Origin: Diploptera punctata
Lineage: Eukaryota; Arthropoda; Insecta; Blattodea; Blaberidae
DNA: 64,000 nt
Reading direction: 5' to 3'
NCBI GenBank assembly: GCA_030220185.1
Contig: JASPKZ010007286.1
Location: forward strand, 682,001 to 746,000
The notes beneath the pieces were generated by a model. That model saw nothing but the letters and a program-made list of their open reading frames with translations, was not told the origin of the DNA and made no database searches. Position numbers and translations under genes: made by a program. Positions 1-9,974 of this stretch are shown piece by piece; position 1 is the first letter of the stretch, and every line of letters starts with the position of its first letter.

Positions 1-394
1 ATGTTGCTCATGACTTTCAGTATGCCTCTCGTATTGATTAAATAAAATGTTATACCTCACTGTCTAAGATAAAGTCTTCTTAATCAGATTCACTTGATAT
101 TGGGGATAATGGTTTCTAGAACATTATTGGTGAGAAGATATATTTTGAGGTTTAAAATTTCCAATCATAGTTTTTATTTCATTCATGTTTCTACAAATAC
201 TATTATACAACGATGTATTCTCCTTTACAACATAAAATGGCACTGGTTTGACCACTGCATTCGTACCTCAACTCCTGCCAATGTTCATCCCTTAGCTCTG
301 AAGGTCATTGCTTCCAGTACATGTTATATGCATATCATCAACACTTTTGAAATTATATTAAAAAGCACCATTGAGGTTATGTAATAAGATGTTC
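1..394. other. Unassigned AT-rich sequence
   Basis: No exon, transposon motif or structured repeat recognised. It may be intron of the RNF8-like gene, whose first visible exon needs an upstream partner. The 96-codon open frame at 94-384 has no recognisable domain. Confidence 0.3.
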
Positions 395-632
395 ATTATA
401 AATTTTTACCTGGTAAGTCAGTCGTCCTCAACTAAATTATTAAACCTCTTCAAGTTATTCCAATAAGGAGGCCTTTTGAAAACAATGCTTCATCTTCTGC
501 ATTTGAACTGGAACTCAGTTAAAATACAGAAGATGAAACATTGTTTTCGAAAGGCCTTCATATTGGAATAACTTGAAGAAGTTTAATAATTTAGTTGAGG
601 ACGACTGACTTACCAGGTAAAAATTTTATAAT
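395..632. mobile_element. PLE-type foldback (pLTR palindrome)
   Basis: The arms 400-495 and 532-628 are inverted copies, with the outer motif tacctggtaagtcagtcgtc. The + arm has a hammerhead-like core, CAGAAGA (about 534) instead of CUGAAGA, then GAAAC/GTTTTC, GAAA and palindromic AGGCCT. This is the same architecture as the intact ribozymes elsewhere, with U4 changed. Confidence 0.5.
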
Positions 633-654
633 TAACATGTTATATTTATATATT

Positions 655-1080
655 CTTAAATTTGGGAATTTTTAACATTATGAGGTTCAATTCATAAGAA
701 TTAAATGAATCGTGATTTCTTCTTACCTCATACTTCTATGTTTTTTTAAACACAGCACTGCAGTATCGGCGACCCATTGTCACCATCGTCAGCTGTTTTC
801 ACGACTGTCAATTTTTTCTTTTGCCGGTAATTATCCAAACTGCAACAGATGGCAGTTTAGAAAATGATTCATTCAAAAGAACACCAGATGGCAGTTTAGA
901 AAATAATTCCTTCTAAAGAACACTTGATGGCAGTTTGGATAATTACCGGCAAAAGAAAAAAATTGACAGTCGTGAAAACAGCTGACGATGGTGACAATGG
1001 GTCGCCGATACTGCAGTGCTGTGTTTAAAAAACATAGAAATATGAGGTAAGAAGAAATCACGATTCATTTAATTCTTAAC
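655..1080. mobile_element. PLE-type foldback with degenerate hammerheads
   Basis: Inverted arms about 712-848 and 930-1072, outer ends tcttacctcata / atatgaggtaaga. Each arm has CUGACGA (- 786-792; + 982-988), stem II GGTGAC/GTCGCC and a palindromic ACTGCAGT, but GATA replaces GAAA and the cleavage triplet is GUG. The ribozymes are therefore probably inactive. The loop (about 845-910) has a ~40 bp direct repeat around agatggcagttta. The left flank carries the tail motif taacattatgaggttc seen next to most PLE copies. Confidence 0.6.
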
Positions 1081-1224
1081 ATCTGTATGCATGATATCAA
1101 TTGTGTTTTTTCATGGTTTTATTTGCATGGTGCAGTATATACACAAAACATCAAGTAGAATGGTTTGGAAAAACCAGATTTCGTGATTGAATCATTGAGA
1201 AAATTTGTGGACATTATTTTAAGA

Positions 1225-1330
1225 TAAATTAAAATGTTTCATACCTCTCTCCTCATAATTAATCTTCTAAGTAGATCACAATTTCATGACCAGTACATCT
1301 TGACGACTGATGTTATGATATTGTTTTATT
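1225..1330 (-). mobile_element. PLE pLTR fragment
   Basis: aaatgtttcatacctctc at 1233 onward matches the outer end of the PLE families at 26567 and 52440 (tacctctcctcat, then cttctaagtagatc). The fragment is truncated after the ribozyme region. Confidence 0.5.
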
Positions 1331-1524
1331 GGCCTTATCTTTGTGAGGTTACAATTGCTAATATATGGCATTCAAATGAGACCTTGGGCCCTTTCTTTTA
1401 TGAATTAACAAAACAGAATATTTTTCTGTTTATTTAACAAGACATTGCCACTGACCATACAATGGATGCACTATGGTTGAAATATGCCATATATTTGTTA
1501 ACAGGATTATAAATAAGGATCTGT

Positions 1525-1745
1525 AGACTCCTAGCAGCCCAGATCTTATTCCATGTGATTTATATTTATGGGCGCTAAGATAGGGTGCACAGAAATAACC
1601 TTCAAATGTTGAATGAAATTAAAGCTAATATATGAACTGAAATTTGATCAGTTGATATTGGAGAACTCTTGCATGTTAGTAGAAATTTCATAAGAAAACG
1701 AGAAAGATGTGTTTCTGCAAATGGAGTACATTTTCAACACCTATT
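1525..1745 (+). pseudogene. Decayed mariner-like transposase C-terminal fragment
   Basis: In one frame the sequence reads SSPDLIPCDLYLWAL, the SPDL-x-PCDF-x-LW motif of IS630/Tc1/mariner transposases, followed by a stop-riddled C-terminus ending near KTRKMCF. It is the same group as the better preserved copy at 37098-37412. No inverted repeats are evident. A pseudogene in or upstream of the host gene. Confidence 0.55.
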
Positions 1746-1941
1746 ATAAGCAAGGTTAGTGAACGTATTGAGAACATGAATGAAAGCATTTTATGTCACC
1801 CTGCTTCGCAGAGAGTTGAGGCATGAATGCAGCGTTAAGCTGGTGACTTTTCTGTTATAAAAGAGAATACTGTCCCCGTGTTTTTGTGTTTTTATCCATT
1901 TCTCAAATTCATGATAAATAAACTAATACTTTTCATTGCAG

Positions 1942-2198
1942 GAGAATTGTGTAAAAGACAAGGAGAATCAGCAGAAAATTTAAAACGATTGCGGGAGGAG
2001 TTAGAAAAGGTGAAAAAGGATTTAATAAATTTAGAAGGGAAACAACAATATCTTGAGAAAGAATTGGAAGAAACAGCAAAAGCCAAAGAAGATGCATCAG
2101 AATCTTGCCTTAGAGCAAAACAAGAACTTTTGCATAACTTCGGAGAGTTGATGGAAACTGAATTGCAGTGTAGCATCTGTAATGAACTGTTTGTCACA
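1942..2198 (+). CDS. RNF8: RNF8-like E3 ubiquitin ligase, exon: coiled coil and first half of RING
   Basis: Internal exon read in the frame GELCKRQGESAENL. It follows a pyrimidine-rich tract and cag acceptor (AG at 1940-1941) and ends in phase 0 at a gtgagt donor (2199). The first ~65 residues are a Lys/Glu-rich heptad-like coiled coil (LRREELEKVKKDL-type). The end is ETELQCSICNELFVT, the first C-x2-C of a RING finger. RNF8 is known to have an FHA domain, coiled coil and RING and to ubiquitinate chromatin at DNA breaks. Here only the coiled coil and RING are seen; the FHA-coding exons must lie upstream of the window or are unrecognised. The exon begins with two bases of a split codon, so an earlier exon is required. 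The RING resembles RNF8 closely; CHFR is the main alternative. Confidence 0.82.
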
Positions 2199-2329
2199 GT
2201 GAGTATTATAGTGTTTATTGATGAGCATATTTTGTCAGTCAGTTTTAAATGTTCTCTTACAATAACGTGATTAATTTATTTACAATCTTAGATTGAAAAT
2301 TTGTTAATATTTTGTTTTAGGAAGTGATA

Positions 2330-3160
2330 TTTTGAGGTTATTTTAATTAAATTATTTTTAATCTGTTCATCTTACCTCAATATGAATGTTGATTTGTTCT
2401 TGAACATGTTTCGATTATATCATAATCATTGTCAGCATCTTGCCCAGACTGGTTAGATTTATATTGTTTATTTTTTATTATTTCACTCACCTCATACTTC
2501 ATATTCATAGCAGACCCAGGGTTTCTTCACATCATTTGTGACATTCTCAATGCTGTGTCACGTTCACAACTGACGTCCTGCAGACTGACCTCTGCGCCAT
2601 CTGGTGGCCGACCGAAGAATTTCCAAATCAGTCCTCTCTCCTTATAACCGGGTATTTCAAAATTCATAGTTGTATTTTCATTCTTGCATATGTAAATTTT
2701 TTCCCAAATTGTGAGTTCCTTCGGTTTTTCCAAATGTTTAAGTAATTTTGTTTTGGTTTCTATTCTATGTTTTTCTGACCAGGCATTGCAGCTATTGCAG
2801 ATTTTTCGCTTTCTCCATTTTTAACATTTCTGAGGTGTTCTTTTAATCTTGTATTTAGATTCCTTTTTGTTTTTCCTATGTATATCTTTTCACAATCTTT
2901 ACAATTAATTTGATAAATTCCCGATTTTTTGCAGTCTTCAATCTTTTCATTTTTGTTGGTTTTTATTAAATTACCTAAGCTGTAATCATTCACAAATGAT
3001 GTGAAGAAACCCTGGGTCTGCTATGAATATGAAGTATGACGATAAAACAGAATTGTTTTGAAACATGTCCAAGAACAAATCAACATTAATATTGAGGTAA
3101 GATGTCCAGACCAAAAATAATATAATTAAAATAACCTCAAAATATAACTTCCTAAAATTA
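2330..3160. mobile_element. Nested PLE foldback with GIY-YIG endonuclease fragment
   Basis: The outer arms (about 2370-2435 and 3040-3105) are the pLTR family with ttgatttgttcttgaacatg. Inside, 2480-2992 on the - strand encodes a GIY-YIG endonuclease C-terminal piece: GIYQINCKDCEKIYIGKTKR, then HLRNVKNGE, LTIWEKIYICKN and MNFEIPGYKERGLIWKFFG, in two frames. GIY-YIG nuclease domains are characteristic of PLEs and cut the target for priming. The right-hand ribozyme (about 3033) has lost C3 at the junction. Confidence 0.75.
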
Positions 3161-3229
3161 AATATTAATGGCATTAATTATTATATAAATAATTATCAAA
3201 CTTGCTTCATGAATTAATTAGGCATTTTT

Positions 3230-4235
3230 TACATCTTACCTCATAGTTTATGTTTTCTTAAACACGGGAACTGCAGTTTTCAAGAGGAAACATCCCTCCC
3301 ATTTTCAACTGACATTATGACTACCGGATTTTTGTTTGAATCTCCATCTATAACGTTGCCATCTGGTGTTGATTTGATGAACTTTGAGATCAGGTCCCGT
3401 TCATCGGGAATTTCAAAATTCATGGATATAAATTTGTTCTTCTGAATATATATCTTCTCCCAAACTGTCAGTTCTAAAGGTTTTTCCAAATTCATAAGAA
3501 TTAAATTAATCGTGGTTATTTCATACCTCATACTTCTATATTTCTTTAAATACAGCACTGCAGTATCGGCAATTTCTTATCACCATCATCAGCTGTTTTC
3601 ACGATCGTCAAGAAAGAAATTGCCGATACTGCAGTGCTGTATTTAAAGAAATATAGAAGTATGAGGTATGAAATAATCATGATTAATTTAATTCTTATGA
3701 ATTTGAACCTCATAATGTTAAAAATTCCCAAATTTAATATATAAAATAGTTTTTCCAAATGTTTTAGATGTTTGGCCTCTTTTTCAATTTTATGACTCTC
3801 CAACAAACTATGTGCTGCGATAGCTGATTTTTCAATTTCACCATTTTTATTATTTCCAAAGTGTTCCTTTGTGCGAGTGTCCAAATTCTTTGCCTTTAGA
3901 AATATTAAAAATGGTGAAATTGAAAAATCAGCTATTGCAGCACATAGTTTGTTGGAGAGTCATAAAATTGAAAAAGAGTCCAAATTTCTAAAATATTTGG
4001 AAACAACTTTAGAATTACAGTTTGGGAGAAGATATATATTCAGAATGAACAAATTTAGATACATGAAAGTTCATCAAATCAATACCAGATGGCAATATTA
4101 TAGATGGAGATTCCAACGAAAATCTGGTAGGCATAATGTTGGTTGAAAATGGGAGGGATGTTCCTGTGTTTAAGAAAACGTAAACTATGAGGTAAGATAT
4201 AAAAAATGACTCATTCATTCATGAATTAAGAACCT
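3230..4235. mobile_element. PLE foldback (GIY-YIG C-terminal family B) with a nested second foldback
   Basis: Outer ends tcttacctcatagtttatg (- arm) and actatgaggtaagat (+ arm). The + arm reads KNGEIEKSAIAAHSLLESHK, the stretch after the GIY-YIG motif; the - arm repeats it. A second small foldback (about 3490-3747) interrupts the - arm and is flanked by a gtttttccaaa duplication. Its - arm has CUGAUGA with GATA instead of GAAA. Confidence 0.7.
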
Positions 4236-4294
4236 CATAATATTATTTCCCATATTTAACTATGAATTGTAATATGCTGCCTAAATATTTGCAG

Positions 4295-4499
4295 GCGACT
4301 ACATTGAATTGCACCCACACATTTTGTAAACACTGTATAGAATTATGGAAAAAGAAAAAGAAAGAATGCCCTGTGTGCAGAACGAAGATAACATCAGAAA
4401 ATAGATCTATTGCTATGGACAACTTCATTGATAAGATGGTTAACAATTTATCAGCTGAAATGAAACAGAAAAGACAGGAAATAGTAGAAGAACGTCAAG
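4295..4499 (+). CDS. RNF8: RNF8-like E3 ubiquitin ligase, exon: second half of RING and basic helix
   Basis: Starts in phase 0 after a tttgcag acceptor (4288-4294), joining the previous exon exactly inside the RING: ATTLNCTHTFCKHC, then ECPVCRTKI. Together the two exons give C-x2-C, C-x-H-x2-C-x2-C and C-x2-C, a complete C3HC4 RING that would bind two zinc ions and an E2 enzyme. After the RING comes a helical, charged stretch (DNFIDKMVNNLSAEMKQKRQ). The exon ends after one base of a codon at a gtcagt donor (4500). Read through, the frame would stop 8 codons later, which supports splicing. The intron before it (2199-4294) is almost wholly PLE foldback sequence. Confidence 0.85.
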
Positions 4500-4599
4500 G
4501 TCAGTTATTAAGAAAATCTTAGTAAATTATTTTTTGGTTTGTTAACGGATAGATTTTTACAGGAAAACATTTATGAGATAAAGTTTTATTAAATTGCCA

Positions 4600-4960
4600 T
4601 GTGCATATCATAACCTGGAATGACACGATTCTATTCATCAAAATGATGAAAATTGATAATTAAAACATTTCGTCTGTTCATTCTTACCTCTTAGAGTTGT
4701 TTTTGTCGAACATATGTTTTAGAGCTTCTTAGCCGCATTATCAGCAATTACAGTCTGTAATCACTGGCGATAGGGTTATAAAATGAAAATAATCTTTCAG
4801 TAATAGATTTTGAGATCACTACAAATAAAAGGATTGATGAGCTCTGAAACATATGTTCGACAAAAACAACTCTAAGAGGTAAGAATAAACAGACAAAATG
4901 TTTTAATTATTAAACGAACCTCTTAATGTTACTTCCTATAGTATTTTAAAATATGAAAAT
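4600..4960. mobile_element. PLE foldback, pLTR family D
   Basis: Inverted arms with outer motif cttacctcttagagttg / caactctaagaggtaag. The ribozyme region is degraded (CTGATAA, TAAAAC). The right side ends with the common tail cctcttaatgttacttcct. It lies in the intron after the RING exon. Confidence 0.6.
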
Positions 4961-5089
4961 TGAGTTATAAAAAATCATATAAATTTAGTGTGTTCTTTAA
5001 GATATGAACTTGTACACACAATCTGCTGTCAATTTCTGAGTTAGAAAAATGTCTAAGTTCTATCTACTAGAATGCATATATATATAAGT

Positions 5090-5340
5090 AATAGAAGAAT
5101 ATGAAAAATGGGGTTTAAATTTAAACATGAAAAAAACAAAATATTTATCAATTGGTGAACCAGAACAAAATTTAATTTTGGAGACTGGAGAAACAATAAA
5201 ATCTTGTAGTGAGATCACATATTTAGGAATTAAAATAAATAAAAATGGGAGTTATGAAGAGGAAATAAGAAATAGAAATAATAAAAGAAAATTTGCAATT
5301 GCTTGCCTCAATGGAATATTGTGAGATAAAAATATAAGTA
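5090..5340 (+). pseudogene. LINE reverse transcriptase fragment
   Basis: Reads KTKYLSIGEPEQNLIL, then EITYLGIKINKNGSYEEEI, the post-YADD region of non-LTR reverse transcriptases. It is open for 65 codons and then stops. A 5'- and 3'-truncated copy. Confidence 0.6.
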
Positions 5341-5364
5341 ATAAAAATAAAATCCAAGTATTAG

Positions 5365-6060
5365 GCCAAGGCCTGTTATGATCCTATAGAAAATTTTCCC
5401 TCCAGCATTTCATAGGACGGCCCAGAGATCTTCATCCTCTTGGTGTATAATTATAAACAGCTTTGGGGATCCGATTTGAACTCATTCTTTCAAGATGGTG
5501 TTTCCAATTTAGTTGGTACTGTTTAATATATTCCAAAATTGGCGTAGTCTTCAATTCTTTTAAGATATCGGTGTTCCTTTTCTGATCCCATCTGGTGTAA
5601 CCTGCTGTTCTGCGCATGAATCTCATTTGACAAGCCGTTATTCTGCTTTCATGTTGTCTTTTTAGTGTCCATGCTTCACTACCATAGGTCAACACTGGTC
5701 TAGCCAAAGTAACGTAATCTGGTGTTTTTTTGTACAAGGAATGGTTTCATAACTTGATTAATAATTCCCAAACTTTTATTATAACTAGTAATTTTTTCAG
5801 AGATATCCTTTTCATCCCAGATAGAGAGATAATATCCAAGATATTTAAATTGATTAGATCTCTCTAAAATTTTATTCTGGAGTCAGATTTTACTTTGTAT
5901 GGGATCCTTCCCATGAAATGCCATAATTTTAGTTTTAATTGATATTTCCATATTAAATTTGGCACCTATTTTTTGTAAATTATAAATTGATTGTTGCAAA
6001 TCATTTTCGGAAAGTGCCATAAGCGCTAAATTGTCTGCAAAAAGAATAGCATCGAGTTGT
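5365..6060 (-). pseudogene. LINE-A reverse transcriptase 3' fragment
   Basis: The - strand encodes the C-terminal RT part in several frames: LALMALSENDLQ (near 6010), KIMAFHGKDPIQ, SNQFKYLGYYLSIWDE, then LTYGSEAWTLKRQHESRI and YTRWDQKRNTDILKELKTTP. Its 3' end at about 5370 is the same sequence that ends the copies at 17630 and 41780. Frameshifts and a stop show it is dead. Confidence 0.75.
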
Positions 6061-6625
6061 AATCAATAGTAAAGAGAAAAGTTTCTGCCTGAACCGGGAA
6101 TTGAATCCTGAACGTTCAGCTTTCTGTGCTGATGCTCTGACCACTGAGCTAATTCAGACTACATTCCCATCCAAGCATAAATCCTCCCTTTATCTTACTT
6201 CGTTGGTCCCACATTCAATGCAATGAATCATCATTCATAAATACACATTGAATGGCTTCTACATTAAGAAGACATGTAGGGATCCACACAGCTATAACAT
6301 TATTTATTAAATTAATATTAAGAAGCTAAAGGTATTACTATGATTGAAATAAATAAATTAATGTACACAACTAAACTATTGTAATCAATTGTAAAGAGAA
6401 AAATTTCTGCCTGAACCGGGAATCGAACCCTGAATCTTCAGCTTTTCGTGCTGACACTCTGACCACTGAGCTAATTCAGGCTACATTTCCACCCAAGCAT
6501 AAATCCTCCCTTTATCTTACTGCCTTGGTCCCACATTCAATGCAATGAATCATCATTCATAAATACACATTGAATAGCTTCTACATTAAGAAGACATGAT
6601 TACAATACTTTAGTTGTGTATATTA
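6061..6625 (-). repeat. Tandem pair of tRNA-derived SINE units, period about 322 bp
   Basis: Two head-to-tail copies (tRNA-like parts near 6087-6175 and 6407-6482). On the - strand: TTAGCTCAGTGGTCAGAGC (A-box/D arm), anticodon stem TCAGC/GCTGA around AGA, and GGATTCAATTCCCGG (B box). Shared downstream sequence aagcataaatcctcccttt. The copies differ by scattered substitutions. Confidence 0.7.
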
Positions 6626-6727
6626 ACTTACTTATTTGAATCATAGCAACAGCTTTAGCTTCTTAATATTAATTTAAGGCTCTGCAGTCTGCAGCCGACT
6701 GTTGAGGAGTTCACAGAGAGCACCCAG

Positions 6728-6780
6728 AATCTCCTGACGAGGTCATCTACTGCAGCAGTAGACGAAACATCGAGTTTCGA
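6728..6780 (+). ncRNA. Hammerhead ribozyme motif, imperfect stem III
   Basis: CUGACGA 6734-6740, stem II CTACTGC/GCAGTAG, GAAA 6764-6767, candidate cleavage after AUC (6771), stem I CTC/GAG. C15.2 would face A instead of G, so activity is doubtful. No inverted partner is visible nearby. Confidence 0.5.
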
Positions 6781-6789
6781 AAAACCGGA

Positions 6790-7557
6790 TCACGGCCATT
6801 TAGCGCAGAAGATGAACCAAACAGGGATCAAGACGCCGGTCGTAAAAGCCTACAATTATCTCTGCTATCTTAGGAAGGAATATAAACTCAATACGTAAAT
6901 GACAAAATTCATATTTTAAAGCATTATTTCTTCTATCTTCATTAGTGACAGAGGAAAAAAAAAAAAATGTGGAGGAATATTTTTTGAATAACTCTCATGA
7001 TTTTAAAATGGTGTTGAGTGTTATTATTTATCTTTTTCGTTGCTTTTTTCTGTACATTGCACTTTATTGTTTATAAAGATTTAAAATTATTTTATCCACA
7101 GGAGTTTGTGGCGAATATTTAATTCGTGCCCCAAATGAGAGTTAATGACCAATCATGTTTCAATTAATTTTGTTTTACAAGCAATCACAGTCTGTTTCAC
7201 CCCGCTATTTATCACTTAAGTTTATCATATTAAAGAAAGCTCTTCCTTTTTAATATTCTGAACAGGTACATTATCTTGCAGTGACTGACTCTCTAAGAAA
7301 TACATTAAATATAGCAATTTATATATTAAGGAGTAAGAATCCTAAAATACATATGGTTCCCAGATTGTATATATATATAGTGCACAAATGTAACCAGATA
7401 CCACTTGTGAGATATAATAGAAAAAAAATTGTAGCAATTGATTATACCATAATAAAAAGATACCACTGTTTCACTTTCTTAAACATATTATTTCCTAGGT
7501 ATTTACATTCCAGAAAAATATAATTGACATATTTACATCATAGTTCAGATATTAATT
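6790..7557. other. Unassigned intronic sequence
   Basis: AT-rich, with an A-run near 6955 and no recognisable coding or repeat signature. The 80-codon open frame at 7281 shows no domain. Confidence 0.3.
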
Positions 7558-7905
7558 AATAACCTATAATGTTGGTTATAAACAGTTTGATGTGTTTCAT
7601 TTTTCCTCCACTAGGGTGCATTCTTACAATATTGCAATCCTATTGCAATAAATAATATGATCGGGTTGCAGTGATGAACAAATGAAACATAACAAATGTT
7701 TCTCATTGTTTTCAAACATTGCCATTTACATTAAATATATAAATATTTTAAAATAACTATATTTAAATAATGATTTGTGAGTAAACAGCTTAATTTTATT
7801 CGTTAAATAGTCCTAACAAATGCCACTGTTGATTTCCAAATTCTCTAGATAAAGTGGAAATCACTCGTGGTATTACTTATAATTATTGTGTTTTTACATG
7901 TTTTA
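7558..7905 (+). repeat. Dispersed repeat R1
   Basis: Nearly the same sequence occurs in reverse at about 61740-62075, and partly at 22395-22560. Shared landmarks are aacctataatgttggttata at one end and ggaaatcactcgtg at the other. There is no coding capacity and no clear terminal inverted repeats. Confidence 0.6.
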
Positions 7906-8114
7906 TATTAGCTTGACCTATATCTGTCTGTGTAACGGAATCTTTCAACACAATTTTCACCCAATTAAAACATTGGATCGACTTGAAACTTTGTATACTT
8001 GTAATGACAATACAATAATTTCATTAATTTTTTCTAAGATTCTGGCCAGGATCATCAGGACATAAAAAAAAATAAAGACCGGTATAATAGGTTGTGGACT
8101 AATCAACTTTTTAG

Positions 8115-8214
8115 TCCATTGTTGTAAGTTGGTAGAGCAGTGGACTGTAGTGGTATATAATTTCAGTAATCCATAGGTCGCTGGTTCAAATCCGGCCCAG
8201 AGGATTTTTTTTAG
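8115..8214 (+). pseudogene. tRNA-Tyr(GTA) relic with intron
   Basis: GTGGACTGTAG, an 18-base intron (8151-8168), then ATCCAT and GTCGCTGGTTCAAATCCGGC (T arm/B box). Anticodon GTA is at 8147-8149; anticodon stem GTGGA/TCCAT. Eukaryotic tRNA-Tyr genes normally carry an intron at this place. The D arm lacks bases expected for TAGCTCAGTTGG and the acceptor stem does not pair, so this is probably a pseudogene or SINE head. Confidence 0.6.
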
Positions 8215-8795
8215 AACTAAAAATATTCTAAGCAATTAAATTTTCATGGGATTCTGGTTTATGACAATCAATTAAACTAAAAATTTAAAAAATAAATAAT
8301 AGTTTTAATAAACTAAAACAACACGCTTTATTAGAAAACCAAACTAAAAAATTAAAAATAGTTTTAAAAAACTCAAACATGCTTTGTTAGAAAACTGAAC
8401 TAAAAAATTAAAAATAATTTTAATTTCCAACATGCTTGGGATAAAATTAAAGTGGTCAACAAAAAAATCATCTCCTACACATCTAGAATTAAATTAGAGT
8501 TATCTACAAAAAAATAATTTTACAATTAAAAGCATGGGGTGGTTTTTGTGTTTTCTTCTTAGAGACTTTACTTTTACCAATATCTGTTTATTATCAAATA
8601 TATTAATTGATAAAGAGCACCCCACACTTTTGATGGTAAAATTATATTTTTTTTAACTATTATTTATTACTAATAATTAATTATATATTCCTGCCTCTAT
8701 CTCTGATATACATAAATGTTTCTACTTCAAAAAAATCCTGCATATTGTATTCATGTTTACCTCTATCACTTAATTCCTAAGATTAAATTAAAATG
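8215..8795. other. Unassigned AT-rich sequence with internal repeats
   Basis: Contains imperfect repeats of aaactaaaaaattaaaaata (8280-8440). No coding or transposon motif. Confidence 0.3.
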
Positions 8796-9785
8796 CTTCA
8801 TACCTCACCTCATATCCAGTCTTTTTACTAGAGCAGTTTCATCTTCAGTAATTTCTCATCGACTGATGTTATGTCGATCAGAAGAACTGTTTCTTCCTCC
8901 CTCTGTTGGTGGACCGATAAACCTCTGGATCAACTCAGAATCCATGGGTATTTCGAAGTTCATAAGTTTTTCTTTCTTGTTTTTTTCAATGTGGATTTTT
9001 TCCCAAACCTTGAGTTCTTTTTGTTTGTCTATTTGTTTAATTAGACTGGCTTTTGTATAAATTACATATTTTTCGGACCAAGCATGAGCAGCTACTGCTG
9101 ACTTTTCCACTTCTCCATTTTTGACATTTCTAAGATGTTCTTTCACCCTTGTTTTCAAATTTCTTTTTGTTTTACCTATGTAAATTTTGTCACAATCCGT
9201 GCTTTTGATTTGATAAATTCCTGATTTGTTTTCTTCTTCAATTTTTTCATTTCTATTGGCTTTAATTTTCCTATTTAGGCTGTATTCATTCTTCAGTGCC
9301 AATCTTGTATTAAACTTTTTAAAAAAATTTTTAATTTGTGGTGTTTCAATGGATGGTAAGTGAATTTCTTGAATTTTATGTTTTCTTCTCTTTGTTTTAT
9401 AAGTGTGCTTTCATTAATTAAGTTTTGTCTTTTAAATTTATTTATTTACTTGTGTACCATATTTTCTTCAAATCCTTTTCTGTTGCTACATTAATTGTGT
9501 ATTATTTTTCTTTTTCATAATTTTCTTTTTTCCTATAAAAGTTCAATACTTGTTCCTAATTTGCTTCCCTATATCCATCAATAAGTTTTGTCATGTTATT
9601 CCAAATTTTACGATTTATTACATCTTGACTATGAAATCTGTCTTCAAACAGATCTTGAGTTAAGTAAATTCACAGTAAGGTGCATGTTAGAAAAATAAAA
9701 GGTAATTGAAGAAGATCTTCTTCTAATAAAGATGAACTAACTGTTTTAAAATCATTAGGAAGTTACATTATGAGGTTTAATTTAA
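8795..9785 (-). mobile_element. PLE copy: GIY-YIG endonuclease, RT-EN linker and pLTR
   Basis: An open - strand frame at 8856-9302 reads SGIYQIKSTDCDKIYIGKTK, RNLKTRVKEHLRNVKNGEV, SAVAAHAWSEK, LKVWEKIHIEKN and LMNFEIPMDSELIQRFIGPP: a full PLE GIY-YIG domain with its C-terminal extension. Upstream (9300-9760) is a frameshifted linker toward the RT. The pLTR at 8800-8870 keeps CUGAAGA (-), but the stem II/GAAA part is deleted. This is one of the longest uninterrupted endonuclease frames here. Confidence 0.8.
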
Positions 9786-9970
9786 TATTTGAGTTTGTAT
9801 TTTTTAACATTCTTACCTCATATGTTTATTCTGTTGGACGATCATTTCAAAGCTATTGCTCCATCTTCAGCTTGTGAACAAGCAATAGCTTTGAAACGAT
9901 CGTCCAACAGAATAAACATATGAGGTAAGAATGTTAAAGAATACAAACTCAAATATTAAGCTAACACGAT
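9785..9970. mobile_element. Short PLE foldback
   Basis: Arms 9800-9875 and 9880-9955 are inverted; the outer ends are ttcttacctcatatg / catatgaggtaagaa. It consists of little more than two facing pLTR ends. Confidence 0.7.
9829..9877 (-). ncRNA. Hammerhead ribozyme motif
   Basis: CUGAAGA 9864-9870, stem II GGAGC/GCTTT with two G-U pairs, GAAA 9845-9848, near-palindromic stem III ATGATCGT, cleavage after GUC (9837). Confidence 0.6.
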
Positions 9971-9974
9971 TTTA

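Noticed and set aside
8830..8870. - strand CUGAAGA near the PLE at 8795
   Set aside because: The stem II and spacing to GAAA are lost; no complete motif.
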